A DNA stretch of 49,356 nt from Clostridia bacterium (GTDB lineage: Bacteria > Acidobacteriota > Terriglobia > Terriglobales > Acidobacteriaceae), in contig DATMYA010000046.1 of assembly GCA_035561135.1 (NCBI GenBank), positions 1 through 49,356 of the forward strand, in the 5' to 3' direction. The position numbers and the translations under genes are program-made. The notes below the pieces were generated by a model. It did not search any database, was not told where the DNA came from, and saw only the letters and a list, made by a program, of their open reading frames with translations. The stretch's first letter is position 1; each line of letters begins with the position of its first letter. Below, in pieces: positions 34,418 to 42,268 of the stretch.

Positions 34418-34462
34418 GCCTTGCAGTCCCTCTCCCGGATCTTCGCCCGGTGTGTGTGCGTG

Positions 34463-34651
34463 TTATGGAACGCGACGTTCGGGCACTGACGGCGTCGCCG
34501 GGTACATCTCAGTCATTTCCTGCTGCCGCGCTGTGCTGCAGACCTGGCATCCGGCGGGGCCGCACAGCGCGCCGCACCACGGGCAGTAACCTATGTCGTC
34601 ATGCCAGTGTTCCGCCGTGGACTTGCAGATCGTGCACGCTGGCCGCTTCAT
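34463..34651 (-). CDS. Tiny zinc-ribbon protein
   Basis: 62 residues from ATG 34651, which overlaps the previous stop by 4 bp; a longer frame to 35011 is only the shadow of upstream genes. CTICKSTAEHWHDDIGYCPWCGALCGPAGCQVC holds four CxxC or CxxxxC pairs, enough for two zinc ions. The tail is polar. Probably a protein- or nucleic-acid-binding adaptor; function unknown. Confidence 0.7.
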   Translation of the reverse strand: MKRPACTICKSTAEHWHDDIGYCPWCGALCGPAGCQVCSTARQQEMTEMYPATPSVPERRVP

Positions 34652-34920
34652 CGGTTGCCTCTGCTGGGTCCTTGCGCGAACTGCCGCTCGAAGCGCATCA
34701 GCAGCCGCGCGCGCGAGGAGCCGTCGAGATTCAAGACGTAGTCGCACGCGTCGCAGAGCTTGATACGCGCTCCCGGCTGCGGCTCCTGGCAGTAGGGGCA
34801 CAGATGCCATACGCTTGCAGTGACGGCCGTACGACGCCTTCTCTTGGAAAGGAAGACCGCAGCCGCGTACAGCACGAACGCTGCGAGGATAAAGGCGAGT
34901 TGCAGGACCTTCGTGTTCAT
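34648..34920 (-). CDS. Membrane-anchored zinc-ribbon protein
   Basis: 90 residues. One N-terminal membrane helix (VLQLAFILAAFVLYAAAVFL) is followed by a basic stop-transfer stretch (SKRRRRTA) and a cytoplasmic ribbon (CPYCQEPQPGARIKLCDACDY). The design, a short anchor plus a ribbon, resembles small regulators of membrane complexes. Both ends overlap neighbouring genes by 4 bp. Confidence 0.7.
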   Translation of the reverse strand: MNTKVLQLAFILAAFVLYAAAVFLSKRRRRTAVTASVWHLCPYCQEPQPGARIKLCDACDYVLNLDGSSRARLLMRFERQFAQGPSRGNR

Positions 34921-35249
34921 GACCCCTTCTCTGCCTTGCTTCCGACTGAGCGGATGTAGATGTAGCCGTCCTTCCGCGCCGTCCGAATTGGCAGAGCGCG
35001 CCGGCGGGCATACTCGAGGACGATCTTCAGTTTTGCTTTGTAGTCGGCGTCGGCAACCGGGATCTTGACAGTCGCTCCCGGAGCGCGATCGAGCAGATGT
35101 TCGAGAGCTTCCACAACGTCAGCGTGACGGCGCTGTGACGCGCGTTTCCACTCCGCCTCGGAGACGGTTTCGAAGCGTGTGTTGTGATCGCCCTCGCCGC
35201 ACTGGCGGTCCATCGTTCGGCGCGCAAGCTCTTTCAGGTTGTCGCTCAC
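34917..35249 (-). CDS. Phage early hypothetical protein
   Basis: 110 residues from GTG 35249. Two parts are visible: a basic helical N terminus (LKELARRTMDRQ, AEWKRASQRRHADVVEALEHLL) and a C-terminal alpha/beta part (YKAKLKIVLEYARRRALPIRTARKDGYIYIRSV). The end resembles small nucleic-acid-binding folds, but no family is recognised. The start overlaps the stop of the 37-residue gene (GTGA). Confidence 0.65.
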   Translation of the reverse strand: MSDNLKELARRTMDRQCGEGDHNTRFETVSEAEWKRASQRRHADVVEALEHLLDRAPGATVKIPVADADYKAKLKIVLEYARRRALPIRTARKDGYIYIRSVGSKAEKGS

Positions 35250-35359
35250 AGGCCAGCCTCGCGAAGACGTTTGACCAGGTCAGTGCGACGGCGCTCGCGC
35301 GAGTGCTGCATAAGCGCCGCGCAGGATACGAAGAAGAGAGCGAAGCGAATGAGTTTCAT
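35246..35359 (-). CDS. Very small membrane-associated or secreted peptide
   Basis: 37 residues. ATG 35359 follows GAGGTGATCGC, a good ribosome-binding site, and the stop overlaps the next GTG (GTGA). The sequence has a hydrophobic N terminus (LIRFALFFVSCAALM) and a basic tail (HSRERRRTDLVKRLREAGL). The cysteine after VS could be a degenerate lipobox. Position inside a tightly overlapped operon supports translation. Confidence 0.6.
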   Translation of the reverse strand: MKLIRFALFFVSCAALMQHSRERRRTDLVKRLREAGL

Positions 35360-35363
35360 GCGA

Positions 35364-35657
35364 TCACCTCACCATCGGGCACGGGGATGGGCGCGGGCGT
35401 TGGAGCGACTTCAACCACTCCGAATCCTTGTTCCCGTAAATGCGCTGCGCAAGGCGGCACGCTTCCTCGCGTTCGAGGTAACTCCTCAGAGACGCCTGAT
35501 GCAGCGCGAGGACAACGGTCACAACCTCGTCCGTGTTGAGGCTCACGCGATTCGTGCGTGCGCCCCGCAATGCGGCCGACGCCTTCTTCAACGTGTTCAT
35601 CCGCCTGGACCACTCGCGTTCTTCGCGGGACTTCCGAGTACGCCGGCTGCGGCTCAT
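35364..35657 (-). CDS. Small basic helical phage protein
   Basis: 97 residues from ATG 35657. The N terminus is very basic (SRSRRTRKSREEREWSRRMNTLKK). The rest is helical (TDEVVTVVLALHQASLRSYLEREEACRLAQRIYG). A rival frame at 35356-35613 is rich in Pro/Gly/Arg and less protein-like. It overlaps the previous gene by 4 bp. Function unknown; DNA or RNA binding is possible. Confidence 0.65.
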   Translation of the reverse strand: MSRSRRTRKSREEREWSRRMNTLKKASAALRGARTNRVSLNTDEVVTVVLALHQASLRSYLEREEACRLAQRIYGNKDSEWLKSLQRPRPSPCPMVR

Positions 35658-35866
35658 TGGAGCCTCGCTCTCTGCTCGGCGATCCGGGCGGCGTCGTAGC
35701 CGGCCTTAAGAATCCGCTGGGCTGCGCGGACGCGAACCTCGTGTGCGCAGCGCTCCGTGCTGTGGCTGAGCGTTTGGCACTTCTCCCCGATACTGGCGTT
35801 GCAGGACGGGCATGAAACCAGATTGACGACCTGAATCTCGGGAACCTTTATCTCGGAGAGCTTCAC
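35654..35866 (-). CDS. Small phage zinc finger protein
   Basis: 70 residues. SCPSCNASIGEKCQT followed by TERCAHEVRVRAAQRILK gives the CxxC-x6-C-x(n)-C/H pattern of short zinc fingers that recur in phage genomes and often end in a basic helix. It likely binds nucleic acid. Overlaps both neighbours by 4 bp. Confidence 0.7.
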   Translation of the reverse strand: MKLSEIKVPEIQVVNLVSCPSCNASIGEKCQTLSHSTERCAHEVRVRAAQRILKAGYDAARIAEQRARLQ

Positions 35867-36168
35867 GCGATCTCCTCGACTTCCGCGGCTACATGTATCA
35901 GGTTCGGTTGGGACTCCAGCAGTCGAACGCCCGGAGTCTCCACAAACGCGACAAGCGCATCATCAACATCGTCTTTCGTCGCTCCACTCAGGGTATGCAT
36001 GCGCCGAACGCGGCTGACGTACGTTTTTCCTCCCTTCAATTGCCTTTCCTCGCAGTCAGTCACGAATAGGTAGTACTCCCACTGGTCTGACTCGTGGCGC
36101 TCCTTGGCGTTGTTGAAGAACGTCTGGTCAAGTTCCATCCATTTAGCGACTACGATCTTCTTTGCCAT
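35863..36168 (-). CDS. Phage early hypothetical protein
   Basis: 101 residues. A mixed alpha/beta sequence with a central strand-turn-strand (WEYYLFVTDCEERQLKGGKTYVSRVRRM) and an acidic C terminus. No motif of known family. Start follows the 148-residue HTH gene directly, with no gap. Confidence 0.65.
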   Translation of the reverse strand: MAKKIVVAKWMELDQTFFNNAKERHESDQWEYYLFVTDCEERQLKGGKTYVSRVRRMHTLSGATKDDVDDALVAFVETPGVRLLESQPNLIHVAAEVEEIA

Positions 36169-36615
36169 TTATCCAGCCTTCTTTTCGAGTTCGAGTTTTA
36201 GTTGGCCCATGACTTCGTTGAGACGGTGTTCGCCGCCGAGGGCGCGCAGGCGCGTTGCGATCGAGAGCATTTCGTTGATCAGCGGTCGTTCGGCAGCGTC
36301 GTAGTCTTCCGGCGTCACGCAGAGGAAATATCCGTAAGGCTCCTGGCGGCTCGCGCCGATTGGGATCCCAAAGTCCTCAATCAGCGACTTCACCGTTGAC
36401 TTCACTTCGCGGGCCTGCATCCCGAGCTTCTCGGCGATGGCGGCCAGCGGCTTGGCGTAGCGCACGCCGCGATGATGTCGGAGCAGGCGCAGCAACTCGC
36501 GCGCGGGGTCCGGCAGCGGCCATCCTGGGGTCACGCGTCCGCAGAGGACGTCATCAACCAGCTTGTCGATCGCCGCCGAGGGATCCGTAGCGAATTGGAA
36601 ACTGTTCTGCTCCAT
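36169..36615 (-). CDS. Phage winged-helix protein
   Basis: 148 residues. ARELLRLLRHHRGVRYAKPLAAIAEKLGMQAREVKSTVKSLIEDFGIPIGASRQEPYGYFLCVTPEDYDAAE is a winged HTH with the recognition helix around REVKSTVKSLIED and a hairpin wing. The form, with a YGYFLC strand, is common in phage early regions. The N-terminal 40 residues are variable, and the C-terminal helix (LRALGGEHRLNEVMGQLKLELEKKA) may dimerise. A regulatory role is likely; the target is unknown. Confidence 0.75.
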   Translation of the reverse strand: MEQNSFQFATDPSAAIDKLVDDVLCGRVTPGWPLPDPARELLRLLRHHRGVRYAKPLAAIAEKLGMQAREVKSTVKSLIEDFGIPIGASRQEPYGYFLCVTPEDYDAAERPLINEMLSIATRLRALGGEHRLNEVMGQLKLELEKKAG

Positions 36616-36621
36616 GGTGAG

Positions 36622-37041
36622 TTAGCCGTTGAACCTCGCAGGCTGCGCAGGAATGTCGTCCTTGTCACGCGAGCGCGGCGGCTCCGGGTTGCGCAGCATG
36701 CCGGCTGCCTCGGGCATCTCGGCAAGAGGAATCACATTGAAGTGCTTCATCGCGCCCTCGGCTTTCTCTACGGCGGTGTTGCCCCATGCGACGGTGGGGT
36801 GCATTACCTGGACGCTTGTCGGCGGGTATGCCTCGAGCCCACAGTAGATCGTCAGGAAGACATCGCAACCGTCAGCTATCCACTTTCGCTCTTCGGGTGT
36901 CGGCTGCCACCGGCTGACTACACCGCCATCCTTCGTGAGAAGACAGGGCAGTTCCAGGTATTGAGGCTGACCAGCGCGCGGGCCGCCCTTGAATGATTCG
37001 TGTCGTTCTAATCCGATGACAACTGGTGAAACTGCTTTCAT
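36622..37041 (-). CDS. Phage early hypothetical protein
   Basis: 139 residues. The core RWQPTPEERKWIADGCDVFLTIYCGLEAYPPTSVQVM is a pattern seen in many phage early proteins, and the C terminus is Pro/Arg-rich. Not a recognised enzyme. It starts 14 bp after the upstream stop at 37055. Confidence 0.7.
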   Translation of the reverse strand: MKAVSPVVIGLERHESFKGGPRAGQPQYLELPCLLTKDGGVVSRWQPTPEERKWIADGCDVFLTIYCGLEAYPPTSVQVMHPTVAWGNTAVEKAEGAMKHFNVIPLAEMPEAAGMLRNPEPPRSRDKDDIPAQPARFNG

Positions 37042-37054
37042 CGTGTTGCCCCTT

Positions 37055-37225
37055 TCACTTTTTCACTTTGAAAACGTTGGCAATGTGCCAGCCGTGGTGC
37101 CGATTGCAGTGGTAGTACTCGATCGTCTCCTCGGTATCGCGTCGCATCTTCTGCGCGATCTTGCGAGCTTTGTGCAGCGGGTAGACCTGCTTGCGGTCAC
37201 AGCCGTAATCCACGCTCTCCTGCAT
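37055..37225 (-). CDS. Tiny CHxH-type phage protein
   Basis: 56 residues from ATG 37225, preceded by GCGAGG; a start at 37330 lies inside the upstream gene and was rejected. The end (YYHCNRHHGWHIANVF) holds a CxxHHxxH motif in place of a classical ribbon, and another Cys is near the N terminus (YGCDRK). Small zinc-binding role inferred. Confidence 0.6.
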   Translation of the reverse strand: MQESVDYGCDRKQVYPLHKARKIAQKMRRDTEETIEYYHCNRHHGWHIANVFKVKK

Positions 37226-37227
37226 GC

Positions 37228-37410
37228 CTACCTCGCAAGCTCTCGCATCGCGGTCGCCGCAACGGACGAACATCCCAGGCAGCGAGTGACGCCGAGCGTA
37301 TTGACAAAGACGTTGTGTGCAGTGCCGCACGCAGCGCAGCGTCCAGCCTGCTCAGTGACGAGCATCACGCCGTGCGCGGCAAAGTAGAGGGCGGGGTTGG
37401 AGGCGATCAC
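37228..37410 (-). CDS. Tiny zinc-ribbon protein
   Basis: 60 residues with CAACGTAHNVFVNTLGVTRCLGCSS, a two-knuckle ribbon with 16 residues between the knuckles. The N terminus is hydrophobic but short. Overlaps the upstream gene by 4 bp and is followed after 2 bp by the next start. Confidence 0.65.
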   Translation of the reverse strand: MIASNPALYFAAHGVMLVTEQAGRCAACGTAHNVFVNTLGVTRCLGCSSVAATAMRELAR

Positions 37411-37676
37411 GCTTGCCCTCCTTCGCCGCTCATGTGGTACCAGCGCCGTGCTGATTGCGGCACGGCCTGTGGCGCAGCTTTCTCCTTCGCCTGCTGCGCT
37501 TCTGCGGTTTTCAATTCACGCAACGTGCGTTCGGCATTCACGCGCAACCGGCGTGCGAGCAGACGCATTTCGAGGTGCTTGCTGACGGTGATCATCAGCG
37601 CGCATCCGAGCGTCCAGGCGATCGCCGCGACAAATGCCAGTACAAAGATCGGGAGGACGAGGTTGAGAGTCGTCAT
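37407..37676 (-). CDS. Small single-pass membrane protein
   Basis: 89 residues from ATG 37676; a longer frame to 37748 was rejected because this start overlaps the upstream stop (ATGA). One membrane helix (LNLVLPIFVLAFVAAIAWTLGCALMITV) precedes a coiled-coil-like Glu/Arg/Ala region (LRVNAERTLRELKTAEAQQAKEKAA). Function unknown. Confidence 0.65.
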   Translation of the reverse strand: MTTLNLVLPIFVLAFVAAIAWTLGCALMITVSKHLEMRLLARRLRVNAERTLRELKTAEAQQAKEKAAPQAVPQSARRWYHMSGEGGQA

Positions 37677-38017
37677 GCTCTGCGTCCTTTCCGTGCGGAC
37701 CTGCGCGTGCTGAGTGGATCGCGCATTGCGAGACCAGGCGCGAGACACGCGCGGTGATCGTCAGTAAAGGCATCGCTCCGCTCAATCACTTTGCAAGCCC
37801 AGGCGCCGTCCGCGACTTGTGGAATACGAAGCGTTGTTTCGGAGCCGCAATGTGTGCAGGCCAACACCCCGCATTCCATACAGACCACGACGTGGCGCGG
37901 AGTGTTCCGACGCGCAGTGTGGAGCTGGCAATCGCGCATGTGGTCCAGGAGCAGGTTCTGTAAGGTTTCCGAGCCGTGACGCTCATCGCTGCTATGAGGA
38001 CAGTTGGTGATGCTCAT
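37673..38017 (-). CDS. Cys-rich phage protein
   Basis: 114 residues from ATG 38017, which has GGAGAG upstream; a GTG at 38053 adds 12 residues. TNCPHSSDERHGSE, MRDCQLH and CMECGVLACTHCGSE hold at least four metal-binding pairs, typical of zinc-ribbon adaptors. Family not recognised. Confidence 0.6.
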   Translation of the reverse strand: MSITNCPHSSDERHGSETLQNLLLDHMRDCQLHTARRNTPRHVVVCMECGVLACTHCGSETTLRIPQVADGAWACKVIERSDAFTDDHRACLAPGLAMRDPLSTRRSARKGRRA

Positions 38018-38045
38018 TGCTTTGTCTCTCCAGGTGCCAGATGCC

Positions 38046-38309
38046 TTACGCACGCGCCGACTCCGATCGCACGCTTGGCGGCTTCAACGTTCTTGTTTGC
38101 GCCCACCATCCGACCAGGACGAGCAGGCAGTTCTCACCGCAGATATGAGCAACGTCACCACGCGCAACTTCGAGCGGATCCCAGGTCGAAACGATCAGGC
38201 GGGATCCGTTGGTCTCTGCCACAGGCAAGGCGGATACGCTAAGCCAGTCGTTGGTCTCGCGCTTTTGCACGCCGCACACGTCGCAGGTGTAGACCTCTGG
38301 CGCTCTCAC
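38046..38309 (-). CDS. Small zinc-ribbon protein
   Basis: 87 residues from GTG 38309, overlapping the previous stop by 4 bp; the longer frame to 38450 is a shadow. YTCDVCGVQKRETNDWLSV and AHICGENCLLVLVGWW form a two-part metal site, with a beta-rich section between (GSRLIVSTWDPLEVARGDV). The layout matches phage proteins that look like truncated zinc-ribbon sensors. Function unknown. Confidence 0.6.
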   Translation of the reverse strand: MRAPEVYTCDVCGVQKRETNDWLSVSALPVAETNGSRLIVSTWDPLEVARGDVAHICGENCLLVLVGWWAQTRTLKPPSVRSESARA

Positions 38310-38467
38310 CGTGCCACCGCCGAAAAGCGGCCGAGCGCAAAGGCGATCGCGATGTGTGTGCCGAACACCGCAGCGGCAAGGATGAGGATCCACATGCACG
38401 CGAAATCGTCCGCTGCCATGCCGTGCAATTGCGAGTGCGAACGGAGCCACCTGCGAAGCGCGTTCAT
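38306..38467 (-). CDS. Very small membrane protein
   Basis: 53 residues. ATG 38467 overlaps the stop of the upstream gene (ATGA) and its stop overlaps the next GTG (GTGA). MWILILAAAVFGTHIAIAFALG is one membrane helix, with a basic N terminus (NALRRWLRSHSQ). The double overlap supports translation. Confidence 0.6.
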   Translation of the reverse strand: MNALRRWLRSHSQLHGMAADDFACMWILILAAAVFGTHIAIAFALGRFSAVAR

Positions 38468-38739
38468 GCGGCGCCTGCCCGCAGCCCGCGCAATCTTTCG
38501 ATTGGCTGGTCGCAGAGGTACGTTTTCGCAGCCTCGTAGGCTTCGGCGTATCCGCTCTTTATGGAGTTACCGAGTTCGGCCCGAAGTTCCAACGGAAGCA
38601 GGGAAGTGCAATCTCTGCAAAACGATTGCTGGTCGCGTTTGCGCCGGCCGCAGAAGCAATGTGCCGAGCTGAGATCCTTCAGTGCGATCGCGACAAGCGT
38701 GGGATCGTGCTGCACGGCCTGCTCATTTTTCGCGTTCAT
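38464..38739 (-). CDS. Small zinc-ribbon protein downstream of mu B
   Basis: 91 residues. HCFCGRRKRDQQSFCRDCTSLL gives a CxC-x10-CxxC ribbon, followed by a helix (PLELRAELGNSIKSGYAEAYEAAKTYL). It starts inside the end of the ATPase gene (ATGA overlap), so it is made with the transposition proteins. Family not recognised. Confidence 0.65.
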   Translation of the reverse strand: MNAKNEQAVQHDPTLVAIALKDLSSAHCFCGRRKRDQQSFCRDCTSLLPLELRAELGNSIKSGYAEAYEAAKTYLCDQPIERLRGLRAGAA

Positions 38740-39731
38740 TCGGCCTCCTCGCTACCGAGTTTCTTCATTTGGAAACGACGGATGGAGTTCATCAGAATGC
38801 GGGTGGAGATGTACTTCACCGGGCGGCGATCGCTACCGAGCTGGCGGTAATCCTCGACGTAAGAGCCCGCGATGAGAGCCTGAACTGCTTTCTCAGGGAT
38901 GGCGCCTAGTTCACCGGAGATCATGCTGCGCGCGTCTGGTTCGGTGATGCCGCTAAGCACAATCGTTTTCTGCAGGCGGGATCTCAGCTGTTCCAGGCGA
39001 AGATCGTTGAAGCGCTGCTGCACCTCGTGAGATCCGGCAAAGACGAGGCCGATGTACGGCGGCTCATCGAGCAAATCGCGCAATGCTTCTAGGCAAGCGT
39101 TGGTCAGTCGTTGCGCTTCGTCGAGCACAAGTACTGCGCGACGCTTGCGCAGGCTGAAGGAGATCTTGCGGACGATCTGGCTAGTAAATCCCTTTGTGGG
39201 TATGCCGACGACGTTGGCAATCGTGATCATCAGCTGCCACGGCGTCGGCGAGGCAGGCACGCGCACAAAGAAGGCGCGCTTGCCTGCGCCGTTTTTGCTG
39301 GCTTCCTCGGCCATCGACTCGGCCACCAGGCGGCGCAGCATGAAGGTCTTACCGATACCAGGAGCGGCGTCGACGCAATACGCCCAGCCTTGTGCCTGCG
39401 CGTTGCGGAAGGCTCTACGCACGGCCTGGAACTGCCCGACTGGATACAGCGTTCCAGTTTCGCGCTCAAGCGGATCAACCCAATTCTTTTCGCAAAACTC
39501 GTGCAGTACGGCCCTGATCCGCAACGTATTGCCCTGCGACGGATGGTTCTCGTCGTACTTGCCATTCATGAACAGAGCCAGTGATGACAGCGCGTACCCG
39601 ATCTCCTGAGCGACCTCCTGGTATCCAAGTCCCGCAATCCCCATTAGGAGCCGAACGCGGTCGCGGACCTGGTCGTCTCCTGGAACTGCGGCGGCGTTCA
39701 GTTTCGCTTTCTCGATTGCTGATAAGGCCAT
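38736..39731 (-). CDS. MuB-like AAA+ ATPase, transposition target protein
   Basis: 331 residues from ATG 39731 with AGGAGG upstream; the frame is open to 39884 inside mu A. Residues about 20-90 are a helical HTH-like DNA-binding part (YQEVAQEIGYALSSLALFMNGKY), as in MuB. Walker A is APGIGKT (123-129), Walker B LVLDEAQ (D204, E205), and a sensor region follows at IGLVFAGSHEVQQRF. MuB binds DNA in ATP-dependent filaments, captures target DNA and stimulates MuA strand transfer. Immediately downstream of the transposase, as in Mu. Confidence 0.88.
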   Translation of the reverse strand: MALSAIEKAKLNAAAVPGDDQVRDRVRLLMGIAGLGYQEVAQEIGYALSSLALFMNGKYDENHPSQGNTLRIRAVLHEFCEKNWVDPLERETGTLYPVGQFQAVRRAFRNAQAQGWAYCVDAAPGIGKTFMLRRLVAESMAEEASKNGAGKRAFFVRVPASPTPWQLMITIANVVGIPTKGFTSQIVRKISFSLRKRRAVLVLDEAQRLTNACLEALRDLLDEPPYIGLVFAGSHEVQQRFNDLRLEQLRSRLQKTIVLSGITEPDARSMISGELGAIPEKAVQALIAGSYVEDYRQLGSDRRPVKYISTRILMNSIRRFQMKKLGSEEAE

Positions 39732-39735
39732 GTTG

Positions 39736-41781
39736 CTAACCCTCCTGGCATAGCTTGTAAACTTCGTCAGCGAGATCTTCTGGTTGCGCCGGTTCGAAAG
39801 TGCTGGCGACCGCCGCGCGTGATTGCGCGTACGCCTTGATCTTTTCGGGAATCGGCGGGCGCGGTGGCTGTTGCGGCTTTTCAAGTCCCGCTCGCTCTCG
39901 CATTTGTTCGAGGGCCGTGGGTACGCCGGCGGTCAGCACGCGCATGGTTTGCTTCACGCCGGCGCGCAGCTTCGAGCGCAGGCGGATCATGTCCGCGATG
40001 GCGGGGCCGGCTGCCGGTCCGCGTTCTACCAATTGCTGCGCCTGGATGCGAGCGATCGGGCGGCGGTCCTTGATCACGAGCGCCTCACCTTTGTTCAATG
40101 GGTCGCACGCGATCTCCACTTCGGTTCCGTTCGCGAGATAGAGCTGAGCACTGTCGGCGGCGGTCACACCAACCCAGCTCGCATTGAAGAGCTGCACGGC
40201 TGCGTTCGCGACGATGCGCTTCTGGCGATCCCAGAACAGTTCCTCTATCTCTTGCACGTTCACTTCGCGGCGCTGCTCGCGCGGCAGTAGCTCGTTGAAC
40301 ACTTCGAGCGGCGCACGATTGTTCATCCCGCGCCCGCGGTGGTGGACGTACGTGGCGTTGAACTCGTCGGTCCAGTAGTTCGACATCGCAATCACGTACG
40401 AGGCCAGCGGCAGCGGCGACGATTCGCGCTTGCCCTGGAGGAATTCTTTGTGCTGTTTCAGGGCGAGGTTGCACGCGTCGGGACGCCTATCAGGACGGTT
40501 GCCGGCGTAAGCAACGCCGAACATGAGGTCCAGGCGTTTCGACTGATAGGCGTTGTAGGCCTCGATCTGTTTGCTTTGTGGATGTCTCGGAATGCAGTAC
40601 TTGACGGCAATCCCGAGGCGCGACAGTAATCCCTGTGTTTCGACCGAGGCCAACACACGGCCCTCGTCATCCAGGTCCTCGGGAATAGGGAACGGGATGC
40701 GGTCCGCGCCGGCGCCCACCTTGCGATAGTCCTTGCCGTTATCGCAGTAAAACAATTCGGGGAGTCCGAACTCTTCGATCATCACCCGTAGGCATGAAGC
40801 GATCGAGCGCCAACTGGGCGTCTTGCAGAACACGCTTCTAATCACCCGTGAGCGCATGTCCTCGATCGTGGTTTCCCAGATACGCATCGGCTGCAGGTCG
40901 CAGGCAAACACGTCGTCCTGCATCCAGATGTCGCGAATGCGGTGATCGCTAACCCACATCTGATTCGGGCGAAGCTTGGCAATATCGGTGATGATGAACG
41001 GCGCATATTTCGCATCGTGCTTCTCTTGCTTTAGGCGGCCGATGTCGCGCGCAACCGGAGGAATCGACTTGTACAGCGCGAGCACCGTTGAGTAGCTAGG
41101 CGGCACAGAGCCGTGGTTGTAGAGCCCGGACCACTCACGGCTCAGCTCGTCGTACGCGTGCGCGACGGAAAGCCCTTCGTTGAATTTGCCGAACAGGAAC
41201 TTCTTTGCCTTTGGGTACTTAGTCCAGACACGAGACTTGCCATAGTCGCTGCGCGTGTGCGCAAGGCCCTTCAACCCTTCATTTTTGTATTTGAGATAGC
41301 GCTTCCAGATTCCGCTCGCGCTGAGTCCGTGCTGCTGGCCGAGCCAGTCGGCCAGTTCGTTCGAGTTGGTTACGCGGCGGCCGCCGGGGAAATAAACAGC
41401 TGTTCGTTTGCCGCTGCGCCAATCCACGAGCAGCGCGATTGCCGCGTAGCGCTCCATTGCCTCGGCTCGCTGTTCTTCTGTGAGAGGGTCCCGATCGACA
41501 CTCTCAGCTGCAAACAGTACTGGCTGCAGATCTGTAGCTGGGCGCAATGCCAGGGCCGTCTCGTTGCTCGGTGCCTGGAGGCTCCTCTGTGCCCAGCGGA
41601 ACTGCGCCTCAGCGGGAAGCGACGAAGCTGCGTACTTGCGCGGCCGGCGACCTGGCCCCGAGTACGTCTCGACTTCGCGCGACCTGAGAAGGCCCTCGGC
41701 ATCAAGTCGAAGAACGTGCCGGCGCGTCCATCGTGTAGCTTCGATTACTTCGTCGAGTGTGAGCCAAACCTCGCCGGTCAT
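39736..41781 (-). CDS. MuA-like DDE transposase
   Basis: 681 residues from ATG 41781 (MuA of phage Mu is 663), overlapping the upstream gene by 4 bp. An N-terminal HTH (LTLDEVIEATRWTRRHVLRLDAEGL) and a second HTH-rich region (LADWLGQQHGLSASGIWKRYLKYK) are the end- and enhancer-binding parts. The RNase H-fold triad is D279 (WVSDHR), D347 (FYCDNGKDYR) and E407 (HPQSKQIEAYN); MuA has D269, D336 and E392, so spacing agrees. The C-terminal beta-barrel-like region and a basic end follow. It cuts and joins phage ends to target DNA. Confidence 0.93.
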   Translation of the reverse strand: MTGEVWLTLDEVIEATRWTRRHVLRLDAEGLLRSREVETYSGPGRRPRKYAASSLPAEAQFRWAQRSLQAPSNETALALRPATDLQPVLFAAESVDRDPLTEEQRAEAMERYAAIALLVDWRSGKRTAVYFPGGRRVTNSNELADWLGQQHGLSASGIWKRYLKYKNEGLKGLAHTRSDYGKSRVWTKYPKAKKFLFGKFNEGLSVAHAYDELSREWSGLYNHGSVPPSYSTVLALYKSIPPVARDIGRLKQEKHDAKYAPFIITDIAKLRPNQMWVSDHRIRDIWMQDDVFACDLQPMRIWETTIEDMRSRVIRSVFCKTPSWRSIASCLRVMIEEFGLPELFYCDNGKDYRKVGAGADRIPFPIPEDLDDEGRVLASVETQGLLSRLGIAVKYCIPRHPQSKQIEAYNAYQSKRLDLMFGVAYAGNRPDRRPDACNLALKQHKEFLQGKRESSPLPLASYVIAMSNYWTDEFNATYVHHRGRGMNNRAPLEVFNELLPREQRREVNVQEIEELFWDRQKRIVANAAVQLFNASWVGVTAADSAQLYLANGTEVEIACDPLNKGEALVIKDRRPIARIQAQQLVERGPAAGPAIADMIRLRSKLRAGVKQTMRVLTAGVPTALEQMRERAGLEKPQQPPRPPIPEKIKAYAQSRAAVASTFEPAQPEDLADEVYKLCQEG

Positions 41782-42221
41782 AGACTTTGCCTCTCGGTGA
41801 CAACTTGATCCAACAGCGCGGTGGTCTTGCGCTGCTGGATCTCCTGCTCCACAACACGACGGCCGAGTTCCAGCAGCTTCGCTCCTGCCGAGTCGACCAT
41901 GCGGAATCCCGCGCGCTCGACCAGGCACTGAAGGAGCCGCCAATCCCCAGTGACCACACAAAAGGCGTGAAGCCACGCTGCTGGGAACCTGTGGTTTCTC
42001 TTGGAGTCGGCTGTAAACGCATCGACCATCGGCACCGTGATCTCTCGTCCGATCAGGCGCGACATCTCTTCGCAGATCTGGTCGCGTGACTTTGCGGATT
42101 GCTTGATGGTGTCCGTCAGCACGGATCGAACGAGCGCGTCGTTATCCAATGCGCCTGGGAAATCAGAGGAGGCTCCAAACAGTGGAGGCTGGATGTCCGA
42201 ATTTTCGTGCAACTTAGACAT
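41778..42221 (-). CDS. Phage early regulatory protein, possibly CII-like
   Basis: 147 residues from ATG 42221; GTG 42269 would add 16 residues with a CxxC pair and cannot be excluded. LVRSVLTDTIKQSAKSRDQICEEMSRLIGREITVPMVDAFTADSKRNHRFPAAWLHAFCVVTGDWRLLQCLVERAGF looks like a CII/Cox-type HTH domain with a long helical extension. The gene lies between the Ner-like gene and the transposase. A transcriptional activator or replication role is inferred. Confidence 0.65.
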   Translation of the reverse strand: MSKLHENSDIQPPLFGASSDFPGALDNDALVRSVLTDTIKQSAKSRDQICEEMSRLIGREITVPMVDAFTADSKRNHRFPAAWLHAFCVVTGDWRLLQCLVERAGFRMVDSAGAKLLELGRRVVEQEIQQRKTTALLDQVVTERQSL

Positions 42222-42268
42222 TGGTTTCACTTGCCCGGCTACTGCACACTTCGCACACCATGTCGGCA

